Shown here: positions 9,908 through 19,100 of the stretch, one piece after another
How positions within the stretch are numbered: position 1 is the first letter of the stretch
Layout: each line of letters begins with the position of its first letter
Source: Hirudo medicinalis
Taxonomy: Eukaryota; Annelida; Clitellata; Hirudinida; Hirudinidae
Assembly: GCA_011800805.1 (NCBI GenBank)
Contig: MPNW01000897.1
Location: 49,709 to 68,808, forward strand
Direction: 5' to 3'
Length of the DNA stretch: 19,100 bases
Position numbers and translations under genes: made by a program
The notes under the pieces: generated by a model
Seen by the model: only the letters and a program-made list of their open reading frames with translations
What the model was told of the DNA's origin: nothing
The model's database searches: none

Positions 9908-11393
9908 ATGCCAACCCTCAACAAACAACTTGCTCAGCACTACATGAACCTGCCCAGAGGGGATGATCAGGTTCAGGTAAGAATAGTAAACAAATTCTTT
10001 CAATACTTCAGTCACTCAGTAGCCAATAATTCACTCAATTACTTTTCAATGTTTTGCTTAGGTCATGTTTGTTATCTTTTTTTGGACAGGTTATGTATGT
10101 ATGGATTGATGGAACTGGTGAAGGCATGAGATGCAAGACCAGAACTGTGAACTTTATTCCTCAAAAGCCAGAGGGTGAGACATTTGTATTTTGTACTAAC
10201 ATAGATGTTAGTATGACCAAATGATTCCAGATAGCCAAATTGGCATGTGCTAAGAACATTATTCTCATAACATTTGTTTACCTTCCTATCAGATTTGCCA
10301 ATCTGGAACTACGATGGATCCAGCACAGGACAGGCAGAAGGATCCAACTCTGACATGTACTTAAAGCCTGTGGCTCTCTTCAGGGATCCTTTCAGAAGGG
10401 GAAACAACAAACTTGTTCTCTGTGAGACTTTCAAGTACAACATGACGCCAGCAGGTAAAAATATCGACTGTCTTGGATTCATGATTAATTCGACAACCTC
10501 ATTTCAAATTTTTATCATTTCCCAGGAACCAATCATCGTGATGAGTGCATGAAGATTATGACAGCAGCCAAGGACTCCCATCCCTGGTTTGGAATTGAGC
10601 AAGAATACACGCTTCTGGATACTGATAACTACCCCCTCGGATGGCCGAAGGGTGGATTCCCCGAACCCCAAGGTTTGTTCAATGTCTGTTTTTGGTTTCA
10701 CATTGTAGTTTGCTGGCTAGTAAACAATTCTAGGGATAAGTCAGATGCTTGTAATTAACTGCTTGACTTATTCCCATCTACAAGCTAATGCTATTAATGC
10801 TATTAATGCTATTAATGTTATTAAACCAATGTTATTAATGTTATTAAACCAATGTTATTAATGTTATTAACACAAACAATCTTTGCACAGGACCATACTA
10901 CTGTGCAGTTGGAGCCAACAGGGCTTATGGAAGAGACATCTTGGAAAGCCACTACGCTGCCTGTCTCTATGCTGGCATTAAGATTGCAGGCACCAATGCA
11001 GAGGTGATGCCCGCCCAGTGGGAGTTCCAGGTCGGACCCTGCGAGGGCGTCGAGGTGGCCGACCAACTGTGGATGGCCAGGTTCATTCTGCACAGGATCG
11101 CCGAGGAATTCGGGGTCATCGTCACCTTTGACCCCAAACCGATGCCCGGAAACTGGAATGGTGCTGGTGCTCATTGCAACTACAGTACTGTCGAGATGAG
11201 GAACCCCGGTGGATTGAAGTGAGTATTTGCTAAACACTGTTGGAGATATTATTTGGGTGATATTATTATTATTATTGTTTTATTATTATTATTGTTTTAT
11301 TTTTATTATTATTGGTTTTTTATTATTATTATTGTTTTTTATTATTATTATTGTTTTTTATTATTGTTATTGTTTTTATTATTATTATTATTG

Positions 11394-11443
<50 letters not shown>

Positions 11444-12004
11444 GTTATTATTATTACATATATTATTTCAATTACATTTTAGGGTTCTTTTACAACTGTA
11501 ACCTTACATTTAATAAATCTTATACTAAAGTATATGTGATTTTTCTTTTTGTCTTCAAGAGTAATCAACGAAGCCATCGACAAACTGAGGGCCAAGCACG
11601 AGCTCCACATCAAGGCGTACGACCCTCGTGACGGAGAGGACAACAAGAGGAGACTGACCGGGCGCCTCGAAACTTCCAGCATCAGGACTTCTCTGCCGGA
11701 GTTGCCAACAGGGGTGCCAGTATCAGGATCCCAAGACAGGTGAGAGGCTTCAAAATTGTACTTGCATAAGTTGTAAGAACAGTCTTGGATTTCTATTGTG
11801 AAAATTCAATTTGTGACTTCATGTAGGTCTAAAGTAAAACATAATATTTATATTTATTCAAATGTTGTTACATCTTTATTATCTGCATCCTAGGTGGCAG
11901 AGGAAGAATGCGGCTACTTGGAAGACAGGAGACCTGCCTCGAACGCCGATCCTTACCTCGTGACCCTCATGATCGTCAAGACGACCTGTCTAGATAGTTA
12001 CTGA
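9908..12004 (+). CDS. glul: Glutamine synthetase copy A, frameshifted in coding exon 6 (decaying gene or sequence error)
   Basis: Glutamine synthetase makes glutamine from glutamate, ammonia and ATP. Coding exons: 9908-9976, 10090-10174, 10293-10454, 10526-10672, 10891-11218, 11560-11739, 11894-12004; all junctions are GT-AG and match copy B in position and phase. Visible: first signature YDGSS...SDMYL (residues 58-75), metal-ligand region FGIEQEY (E130, E132), E192 and E199, and the ATP-site signature [17 protein letters not shown] (237-253). Exon 6 is 180 bases against 181 in copy B; one base is missing near 11684-11685 after ETSSI. Downstream, the family sequence ([22 protein letters not shown]) continues in another frame up to the expected stop at 12002. 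Read as given, the product changes after residue 305 and stops at 11961-11963 (346 aa), losing C-terminal active-site residues. Residue 300, His in copy B, is Leu here. Confidence 0.9.
10785..10872 (+). repeat. TATTAATG tandem repeat in intron 4 of copy A
   Basis: Four GCTATTAAT units followed by three ATGTTATTAA-type units with AACC spacers. It explains why this intron is 218 bases while its counterpart in copy B is 85. Confidence 0.85.
11262..11442 (+). repeat. ATT/TTTTATT repeat in intron 5 of copy A
   Basis: Blocks of (ATT)3-4 separated by GTTTT or GGTTTTTT, ending in an uninterrupted ATT run. The intron is 341 bases against 127 in copy B. The ORFs of Ile/Phe/Leu/Tyr here are artefacts. 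Confidence 0.9.
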
Positions 12005-12393
12005 TCGACTGATTATTTACGGAACTGAATGGCGCACAAGAAACTGATGATTTACTCCTGATATGATCAATATAACAAAATCTATAAAAAAAAGGGATGA
12101 TAATTCTTGAGACCTTGTTTGATCTCCTTGTCGTGATCTTCTCACTTTTATCTCACCTTGGACACACCTGTTCATATCGCCTGTTGGTTTTTTTGGGTTG
12201 AACGGATTACTTCATGGGTTTAAATGTTTCTCACAAAACCTTTCTAAGTTATTTGAGCATCCAAATATGCACGAGAGTTTGTATATATACAGGTGCGAGA
12301 GAGTACTGAGGATGATGTACTAATACCTCGAACCAAAACTCCCGAATGTCGAGTTTTTCTGTGATGTGGCATTATGTTTCTGCTAATGTAGTT

Positions 12394-12434
12394 TAAATGT
12401 AATGTATAAATGTAATGTAATGTAATGTAATGTT
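12394..12434 (+). repeat. TAATG pentanucleotide repeat in the 3' UTR of copy A
   Basis: About six ATGTA/TAATG units, one of them altered (TATAA), lying before the poly(A) signal. Confidence 0.8.
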
Positions 12435-12483
12435 CGTGTTTTTAAATCTAGGAAATTTGTTTTTACTTCGCCATTGTCTGGAG

Positions 12484-12489
12484 AATAAA
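12484..12489 (+). terminator. Candidate poly(A) signal of glutamine synthetase copy A
   Basis: AATAAA about 480 bases after the ancestral stop codon, giving a much longer 3' UTR than copy B. Confidence 0.5.
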
Positions 12490-12499
12490 ATGAGAAAGA

Positions 12500-13250
12500 A
12501 GATGGAGGCTTCTCTTTCATTTAAATTTGATTTGATTAGGTTAGTATTAGAAAGACGGTTTGACCAAAATATGTCCAAAAGAAAATCAAGTCAACTGTTT
12601 CTGTAAGCAGGCGTGAGCAAGATTCAATTTGCCTTTGCAGCCTTTAAAATGTATATTTCGTCATTATTTTTAGGCTGTCTCATGTCTGTTGTTAATAACA
12701 ACTGCGGACAAAGCTAAGCCAAATGTGATTATGCAAACACAGTTTGTGGTGGTCATGGGCTAACAAGGCAATGTCGTAATAGTGCTTGGCAAGCTGATTT
12801 GACCTGCTCGTTGCCTATCTCGGTTACCTCTTGTTAGTTTGTGGCAAACAGTCCAATTAAATAGTAAAGTGAAGTATGACTGCCAGGTGCAGTATTTTTT
12901 TTGACGAACAAAAAACAACTGGCTCCTCTATGGTTACCATAGTTATTACCATAAATTCTCATTCAGCTCTTCAGTCTTGAGTAAAATTTAAAACTATTTT
13001 AAGGAATCGTTATTAGTTTTACCTAGCAAATACGTGCAATCATTTCGTGCACATCACCTGATTCTAACAAAGACATAATCACCTGGTCGCTGTGATTAAT
13101 ATGACGTAAGTTAACCCAAACACTTATTAATCTCCTGTTGTTTCCAAAAATGCAAAGACAATGAATACTTAAAGGTGATTACTATTGTTTGCTCGATTCA
13201 CCTGTACAAGTTCATTCTTTCTTTCGAAAACCTTTCACAGTCACTGTCTT
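12500..13250. other. Spacer between the two glutamine synthetase genes
   Basis: No coding sequence seen. It must contain the copy B promoter region. A symmetric block TATGGTTACCATA lies near 12929-12941. Confidence 0.6.
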
Positions 13251-13255
13251 CCGTC

Positions 13256-13263
13256 TATAAAAA
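13256..13263 (+). promoter_or_regulatory. Candidate TATA box of glutamine synthetase copy B
   Basis: TATAAAAA, followed about 45 bases later by a good donor GCAG|GTGAGA (GT at 13306-13307). The acceptor CTTTCCTGCAATTCAG ends at 13553, 18 bases before the start codon at 13572. The predicted transcript starts near 13285 with a very short non-coding exon, as in copy A. Confidence 0.55.
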
Positions 13264-13571
13264 TATCAGATCCGTTGCCTACGAAATTTGAGGAAGTCGA
13301 AGCAGGTGAGATTCTTAGTGTTACGCCAACGAAGTACCATGGGAATCCGTTTATAATTAATTGATTCAATTGGTTATTATTATAGCTAGGAATAATATTT
13401 TTAAAAAATAATAAATAATAAAATTGTAAAATCCATATTACGTGTCTGTTATTATTGCAAATTGTTAAGCTTTGGAAATATTGCACCAAAGTACCATCAA
13501 ACCAAGAAATAAATAGGAACTCGATATTTATTTTAAGCTTTCCTGCAATTCAGAGATATTTTTCAAAAGCT

Positions 13572-15269
13572 ATGGCCACTCTGAACAAGAAGATCACTCA
13601 GCACTACTTGAGTTTGCCCAGAGAAGATGATCAAGTCCAGGTAGGAATGAAAGAAGACTTTTGCCAAAATATGGCTTTCAGCCATTCATTCACTCTCCCT
13701 TCAAAAATTGTATTTTTGGACAGGTTATGTACGTATGGATTGATGGATCTGGCGAAGGTTTGAGATGCAAGAGTAGAACTGTGGACTTCATTCCTCAAAA
13801 GCCAGAAGGTGAAAATTGTTAACGAATTAAAAAAAATTACTTAAAACTTGAGTAAACTTTATTAAATCTTAAAATTCTATTGCATCACAGAGTTGCCTAT
13901 CTGGAACTACGATGGATCTAGCACAAACCAGGCAGAAGGATCCAACTCCGATATGTACCTCAAGCCAGTTGCTCTCTTCAGGGATCCGTTCAGAAGAGGA
14001 AACAACAAATTGGTCTTGTGCGAGACACTTAAGTACGACATGACACCAGCAGGTAAAAATTATAAATAATAAATATAGAATAGTTAATGTTATTAAATCT
14101 ACGTCCCGATGTATTTAAATTAGTAATTCTTGTATTTGGGCTCTTGCTAAAATCTATTTCGGCCCACTGTAACTTTACAAAATTATCACCAGGAACCAAT
14201 CATCGTGACGCATGTGTGAATGTTATGACAGCAGCCAAGGACTTCCATCCCTGGTTTGGAATTGAGCAGGAATATACCCTGCTGGATGCTGATAACTACC
14301 CGCTCGGTTGGCCTAAGAGAGGATTCCCTGAACCTCAGGGTTAGTTTGGAAATTCAATCTTTTCTACGCTGCATTCACTAACGAACGAATGACGAGATAA
14401 ATTGAAATGAAAACGTTTAAACAGGACCTTACTACTGTGCGGTTGGAGCCAACAGGGCTTTTGGAAGAGACATCTTGGAAAGCCACTACGCTGCCTGTCT
14501 CTACGCTGGCATTAAGATTGCAGGCACCAATGCAGAGGTGATGCCCGCCCAGTGGGAGTTCCAGGTCGGACCCTGCGAGGGCGTCGATGTGGCCGACCAA
14601 CTGTGGATGGCCAGGTTCATTCTGCACAGGATCGCCGAGGAATTCGGAGTCATCGTCACCTTTGATCCCAAACCAATGTCTGGAAACTGGAATGGTGCTG
14701 GTGCTCATTGCAATTACAGTACTGTCGAGATGAGGAACCCTGGTGGATTGAAGTGAGTATTCGAGTAACCAAATAAGGACTAATTTTGCGAGATATTCAA
14801 TGCTAATTAAATTACAAACTCTAGAAATGTACCCAGGTTATTATCAGATTTAAACAACTTTAACTTTTTACCATTCCAGACACATCAATGAAGCTATCGA
14901 CAAATTGAGGGGAAAGCATCAGTCCCACATCAAAGCCTATGACCCTCACAACGGGGAAGATAACAAGAGGAGACTTACTGGACGCCACGAGACCTCCAGC
15001 ATCGATGTTTTTTCTGCCGGAGTTGCCAACAGAGGTTCCAGCATCAGGATCCCGAGAGACGTGAGGACTATTTCTTAGATCGAACAGATTTTAGATAAAT
15101 CTTCTTCACACTAATTGCAACTATACATAACAATTAATCATCGTTATTTGTTCTGTAGGTGGCGGCCACTGGATACGGCTACTTGGAAGACAGGAGGCCT
15201 TCGTCAAACTGCGACCCTTACATGGTTACCTTAATGATCACCAAAACAACTTGCCTCGACAAGGAATGA
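13572..15269 (+). CDS. glul: Glutamine synthetase copy B, intact
   Basis: Cytosolic-type eukaryotic glutamine synthetase (glutamate + NH3 + ATP to glutamine). Coding exons: 13572-13640, 13724-13808, 13891-14052, 14193-14339, 14425-14752, 14880-15060, 15159-15269; the lengths sum to 1083 bases, 360 aa plus TGA. Animal enzymes are about 360-375 aa, so it is full length. Beta-grasp N-terminal domain up to about residue 105, then the catalytic barrel. Visible: YDGSS signature (58-62), FGIEQEY with E130 and E132, E192, E199, H249 in [28 protein letters not shown] (294-304), [11 protein letters not shown] and [13 protein letters not shown]. The start is chosen because M-A-T-L-N-K matches the family N-terminus and the acceptor at 13553 removes the upstream frame. 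I see no convincing mitochondrial targeting peptide. It follows copy A head to tail. Confidence 0.96.
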
Positions 15270-15326
15270 AACGAGACTGCCATCCATATCAGCGGAACTA
15301 TATGACGATCACCTATTTGTACGATC

Positions 15327-15332
15327 AATAAA
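15327..15332 (+). terminator. Poly(A) signal of glutamine synthetase copy B
   Basis: AATAAA 58 bases after the stop codon, a compact 3' UTR. No gene is seen from here to the VPS11 3' UTR at about 15790; the ORFs in 15456-15704 have no recognisable domain or splice context. Confidence 0.7.
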
Positions 15333-15788
15333 CCTGTGCAATAATCTGAAAATACGCCTCTTGCTTCTGTGGTGCTATTTTTGTCAGACGAATCAAGCAT
15401 TTAGTTTCAATCTATCGAATTATTGAAACCTTCCATATAAAATTAAACATTTGAGATGGAGCCATATTGGTCCTCAAGCATCAGCTTCAAATGCATTAAC
15501 AGACTTAATATCGCAATAATATTTGTAATATTGCAAAGAAAAATACTAAACCCAAGATCCCAAGAGTGGTTTGTGTTCATATTCGCAAACAATTACAAGT
15601 TAACGTTATGTTATGAAATGTTATGTTGTGTCGCTCCGTCAGACGAGAATTGTCAGATGAGGTTCATCGAACCAACTACTAGTAGCGGATGTAAAAACTC
15701 ATAAAAACAGTGAAGAACTAATGCCATCCTCTGACAACAATTTGTTGCAATCAGAAATTTGTTTATCAGAAAATAGTTTTGTTTTTTT

Positions 15789-15794
15789 TTTATT
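15789..15794 (-). terminator. Candidate poly(A) signal of VPS11
   Basis: TTTATT on the plus strand reads AATAAA on the minus strand, about 165 bases after the VPS11 stop codon. The glutamine synthetase B and VPS11 genes therefore converge, with about 450 bases between their poly(A) signals. Confidence 0.5.
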
Positions 15795-15957
15795 CAGGAA
15801 TAGGCATATTAGTAAGATTACGACAATATCAACACATAATTGTGAAATAAAAAAGTCAGTGTTTTGTAAATCTTTCAGAATGCCACTATGCATGTTATCC
15901 AGATGACATATTTTAAAAATAAGAATCAACATTATTGTTTTCAACTTCCAGAAGCTT

Positions 15958-16432
15958 CTACTGATGCGAGCTGCTGGCAAAGATCCCCTTGCCAAAGTAC
16001 TCAGCCACCACAGAGAAGCTGTCCCTCGGGTTTAGGTTGAGTGACCGGTTGAAGACCTCCTTGAGGTCACTGCCCTCCTCTTGAACTTTCAACTTTTCAA
16101 GGAGTTTCCTGCATCAAGAGAAACATCACTGCAGTCATGTCATCATATTCTTCATCATCAACTTCAGTACCATCATCGTCACCATCATGATCTTCAGTAA
16201 CACCACCATCATCGTCGTCGTCGTCACCATCATCACTGCCACCACCATCATCATCACCACCGTCATCACCTTGTTCACCACTTGAATCCTTGTCCTCACT
16301 CGACATCTCGCTGGATTCCTCGTCCAGCTTCTGCCTCTTGGCTGTTGGAANATTGTGGGCAGTTCCGGAGTATTTATCACCAATCATCATTCATCGTCGT
16401 CATTGTCATCTCATCATCATCATCTCTCGTCG

Positions 16433-16477
<45 letters not shown>

Positions 16478-17024
16478 CCATCATCAAGTCACCATCATCA
16501 TCATCACTATCACCATCATTATCATCACTTACTTCTTCTCTGGAAGACACACTGGGCATTCCTTAGCATTTTCTGAGTAGCTTTCAAAGCAGCTGTCAAA
16601 TAAACACATCGTGTTATTCACATTATACATTCTTACCAATCAATGATGATGACGATGGCGATTATGATGATGATAATAATAATAATAATGATGATGATAA
16701 TAATAATAATAATGATGATGATGATGATGATGATGATGATGTGAACGAGTATGACAACAAGAATATACTAAGACAACAACTGTTGATGGAAGGAGTGCTT
16801 GCAGTAAAAGTGTGTGCTTGGAAGCTCCAGGATGTGGCTGCACAGACTGCACTTGTGATTCTGGAACACTACGGGCCTAAAAATAATATCTAATTATAAT
16901 ATCCATCGCCACTGACGACCGATCTTAAAAATGTGGACTAATTTTGGCAATACTTCGAATAATTAAATAATAATAACGTTAATCATTGTTTTTTTTTTCT
17001 TTGTCACGATTGTACAAATAATAC

Positions 17025-17065
<41 letters not shown>

Positions 17066-18590
17066 TAATAATAACAACAACAACAATAGTAATAATAATA
17101 ACAATAACTTATCAGGTAACTAGTAATATATATTTATGAGCAGCTGAGTTATCAATGTCCAAGGAGGCGTGGCCTACTGGGTCTCAGCCTGGAGAATCTC
17201 CGCCCTCTTCCTGTCCGAGTCGTTCTGGATCCTCGTCATCTCTCGCTCGTTTTCTTCCATCTCCTCTCTGTCCTTCCTCAGGCATCTGATGAGGTAGTCC
17301 TGTGAGGATGGGTGAATTGTTAATTTCCAATTTGGATGGAGAGATTGGGCCTAGGATGGGTGGACCATGGGGTATTGTTACAACGAGGAATTGCATGTTG
17401 GTGTCATGCTAAGGCAGAGTCACCTTAACGACCTCCAGGGTGCATGTGGAATCACGCGACAAGGTTTGAATGACGAGGAGGGGAGGGAGCAGGTTGTGCT
17501 TCTCAATGTCTGCAAAATAAGGTCGGGTCAATGAAAGGTCATAAATCAGGGCGGGCCGAGTACGCTCGGAATCGCGGTTATTCCTCTAAGCACCAGTAAA
17601 CAACTGATTATCGAATCATGTGTGCAAATGTGAGTGCAATGTGTCGTGTTCGAAACCCAGCCTGCACTGCCGCAAGCGCCCTTGGGAAAGAGCGCTATAT
17701 AAATGGTTGACAAGAAGCGCCTCTGACGCTATGCATATGGCGCTATATAAATGAAGTACATTTTTATTTACATTCACATCATCTGTCAACAAACGATCAT
17801 CATTCGAAAAACGCATTCGACATTCCAAAGCAAAAAGACCACAATTAAACAATCCATTACAGTCCAAGCACTCCACAATGTGCTGCTTGCAGCCATCCTT
17901 CTTGGCAAAGTAGGAAAGAGACTGCACCCAGAGGTCCGTTTCGTTCGTCCTGCAAATAATTAGACACGTCATCGTCCGTAAAAAGGATCTTCTTTTTTAA
18001 AATTTAACAATCACGTAAAAAATATTTTTTATCGCGGAACGCCGACTCACCCATGCCTCTTGCACGTCTCGATCACGTCCGAGTAAGAGTCCGAATCCAT
18101 GTAAAGCAGCAACATCTCACGGTACCTGAAATCATCATCATCATCATCATCAACACCACCATCACCATCATCACCACCACGGAGAACAATCATCAACACC
18201 ACCATCATCAGCATCATCATCACCATGGAGAACAATCATCAACACTACTACCATCATTATCATCACCATGGAGAACAACCATCACCACCACCATCATCGT
18301 CATCACCACCATGGAGAACAATCATCACCACCATCGTCATCATCATCATCGCCATGGAGAACAATCATCACCACCACCATCATCGTCATCATCGCCATGG
18401 AGAACAATCATCACCACCACCATCATCGTCATGGAGAACAATCATCACCACCATCATCATCATCGTCATCATCGTCATGGAGAACAATCATCACCACCAT
18501 CGTCATCATCATCATCGCCATGGAGAACAATCATCACCACCATCATCATCATCGTCATCATCATCATCGCCATGGAGAACAATCATCACC

Positions 18591-18621
<31 letters not shown>

Positions 18622-18783
18622 CCATGGAGAACAATCATCAACACCTCTACCACCAAGATCGAGGTCATTGTCGTCACCAGCCGTGGAAACTCACATCTTG
18701 GACTTTTCGTATAAGAAAATCAGTCCATCGTTGAAGCCATTCACGTGGAAAACCATGAGGAAGTGGGTGACGCTGTAGCGTGC
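15958..18783 (-). CDS. VPS11: VPS11, C-terminal part (eight exons, 5' end outside the window)
   Basis: Core subunit of the HOPS and CORVET complexes that tether endosomes, lysosomes and related vesicles. Minus-strand exons in transcript order: 18783-18695, 18125-18051, 17949-17861, 17509-17424, 17299-17178, 16876-16781, 16592-16533, 16108-15958. All junctions are GT-AG and in phase; 768 bases code 255 aa plus TAG. Visible: LYEKSKM, then an alpha-solenoid end (SLSYFAKK, NLLPPLLVIQTLS), DYLIR followed by a Glu/Arg-rich coiled coil, a complete RING-H2 finger (CSLC, 12 residues, CKHSFHQHC, then CPVC) and the tail DSFSVVAEYFGKGIF. These align without gaps to what I know of animal VPS11 over the finger and tail. 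The first exon start (18783) is least certain. The donor after the CKHSFHQ codons (GTTGTT) is weak, but the phase and protein continuity support it. Confidence 0.93.
16139..16275 (-). repeat. GAT-rich acidic-coding repeat in the last VPS11 intron
   Basis: Degenerate GAT/GGT triplets on the minus strand continue an open frame (97 codons, 16097-16390) whose upstream part is non-repetitive (AKRQKLDEESSEMSSEDK). The frame ends four codons into the final exon, out of phase with VPS11, so I do not call it a gene. An ambiguous base N lies at 16351. Confidence 0.6.
16382..16528 (+). repeat. ATC microsatellite in the last VPS11 intron
   Basis: ATC/GTC triplets with a long pure run at 16433-16476, ending beside the GTAAGT donor of the RING exon. 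Confidence 0.9.
16643..16742 (+). repeat. GAT/AAT microsatellite splitting the RING-coding exons
   Basis: GAT, AAT and GAT blocks within the 188-base intron between the two exons that code the RING finger. Confidence 0.9.
17022..17106 (+). repeat. AAT/AAC microsatellite in VPS11 intron
   Basis: AAT triplets with AAC interruptions, in the intron between the coiled-coil exon and the first RING exon. Confidence 0.9.
17615..17756 (+). mobile_element. tRNA-like SINE candidate in VPS11 intron
   Basis: GTTCGAAAC at 17648-17656 is a perfect match to the RNA polymerase III B-box consensus GWTCRANNC. It is followed by CCCAGCCTGCACTGCCGCAAGCGCCC and two nested copies of GCGCTATATAAATG (starting at about 17690 and 17739). 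Short-SINE 3' ends of this look are common in marine invertebrate genomes. I could not identify a convincing A box or a target duplication, so the 5' edge is approximate. It lies in the intron between 17509 and 17861, opposite to VPS11 transcription. Confidence 0.6.
18130..18660 (+). repeat. 11-copy minisatellite with nested ATC microsatellite in VPS11 intron
   Basis: The anchor GGAGAACAAT occurs at 18181, 18227, 18270, 18313, 18356, 18399, 18433, 18479, 18522, 18574 and 18626 (one with a single change). Between anchors are ATC/ACC/GTC triplets. The unit lengths are 46, 43, 43, 43, 43, 34, 46, 43, 52 and 52. It occupies most of the intron between 18125 and 18695. The His/Ser-rich ORFs of up to 241 codons in all three plus frames come from this repeat. 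Confidence 0.95.
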
Positions 18784-18862
18784 CTAATTAATATTCATGA
18801 ACGTGGTAGTTGATATTCATTGGACAGTAGTGCAATCATCAATATTCATGAACATATGATAA

Positions 18863-18898
18863 TCGCCTCTGACGATATGCAAATGGCGCATTATAAAT
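18863..18898 (+). mobile_element. SINE-tail fragment upstream of the first visible VPS11 exon
   Basis: Thirty-six bases (CGCCTCTGACGATATGC and onward to TTATAAAT) match 17717-17752 with five differences. No B box is attached, so this is a truncated copy or an unrelated use of the same tail. Nearby, AATATTCATGAAC is repeated at about 18790 and 18841. Confidence 0.6.
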
Positions 18899-19020
18899 TA
18901 ACTATTACCACTGTTATTATAATCATCGATATTAATAGAAAAGTAGTATAACTATTAAGACAAATTCTTCATTCTGCGGTTTGCTGGTTTGTTTACATTT
19001 GACATAAACAACTGAATTCA

Positions 19021-19057
<37 letters not shown>

Positions 19058-19100
19058 TAATAATAATAATAATAATAACAACAACAATAATAATAATAAC
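19021..19100 (+). repeat. AAT/AAC microsatellite at the right edge
   Basis: AAT triplets with AAC interruptions, running off the window and presumably inside a VPS11 intron. Confidence 0.9.

Noticed and set aside
10821..11237. Minus-strand ORF opposite glutamine synthetase exon 5 (also seen at 14364-14708)
   Set aside because: It is an antisense shadow of a conserved coding exon. It occurs in both copies only because the sense exon is conserved.
13455..13571. N-terminal extension of glutamine synthetase copy B as a mitochondrial targeting peptide
   Set aside because: The in-frame upstream codons are interrupted by a good acceptor (ends 13553) that pairs with the donor at 13306, so most of them are intron. 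The family N-terminus begins at 13572.
18053..18778. Plus-strand ORF of 241 codons and two overlapping His/Ser-rich ORFs
   Set aside because: They read through the minisatellite and lie antisense over two confirmed VPS11 exons. The frame rotation of the 3n+1 repeat unit explains the openness.

Overview
The window is nuclear DNA from an invertebrate animal. Genes are split by short GT-AG introns, coding and non-coding DNA differ strongly in base composition, and tandem repeats (GAT/ATC, AAT/ATT, GTT and longer minisatellites) fill the introns and spacers. The protein families are bilaterian. A marine or spiralian invertebrate would fit the repeat style, but the sequence alone does not fix the species. 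I see no prokaryotic, viral, CRISPR or plasmid signal.

Layout. (1) About 170-3600, plus strand: a bHLH transcription factor of the BHLHE22/BHLHE23 (Beta3) family. The bHLH exon (2551-3174) is certain and the exon before it is well supported. Two further 5' exons (217-321 and 1358-1668) are proposed from reading frame, splice sites and matching phases. All its introns carry tandem repeats. (2) About 3600-9680: six kilobases of AT-rich spacer with microsatellites, a 128-bp hAT-like MITE (8187-8314), a 50-bp direct repeat pair and a SINE-tail-like fragment. (3) 9683-12489 and 13256-15332, plus strand: two tandem glutamine synthetase genes with identical intron positions and phases. Each has a TATA box, a likely non-coding first exon, seven coding exons and a poly(A) signal. 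Copy B is intact (360 aa). Copy A lacks one base in coding exon 6 and has a changed active-site-region residue, so it is either decaying or affected by a sequence error. Coding exon 5 of the two copies is about 96% identical while the other coding exons compared are about 71-88%, which suggests gene conversion. (4) 15789-18783, minus strand: the last eight exons (255 aa) of VPS11, a core subunit of the HOPS/CORVET tethering complexes, ending in its RING-H2 finger. Its introns hold a tRNA-like SINE candidate, an 11-copy minisatellite and many microsatellites. The 5' part of this gene lies beyond the right edge.

The three gene types have no evident functional link: neural transcription factor, nitrogen metabolism enzyme, endolysosomal tether. 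The most interesting signals are the asymmetric fate and exon-limited homogenisation of the glutamine synthetase pair, and a family of short SINE-like tails present three to four times in 19 kb.
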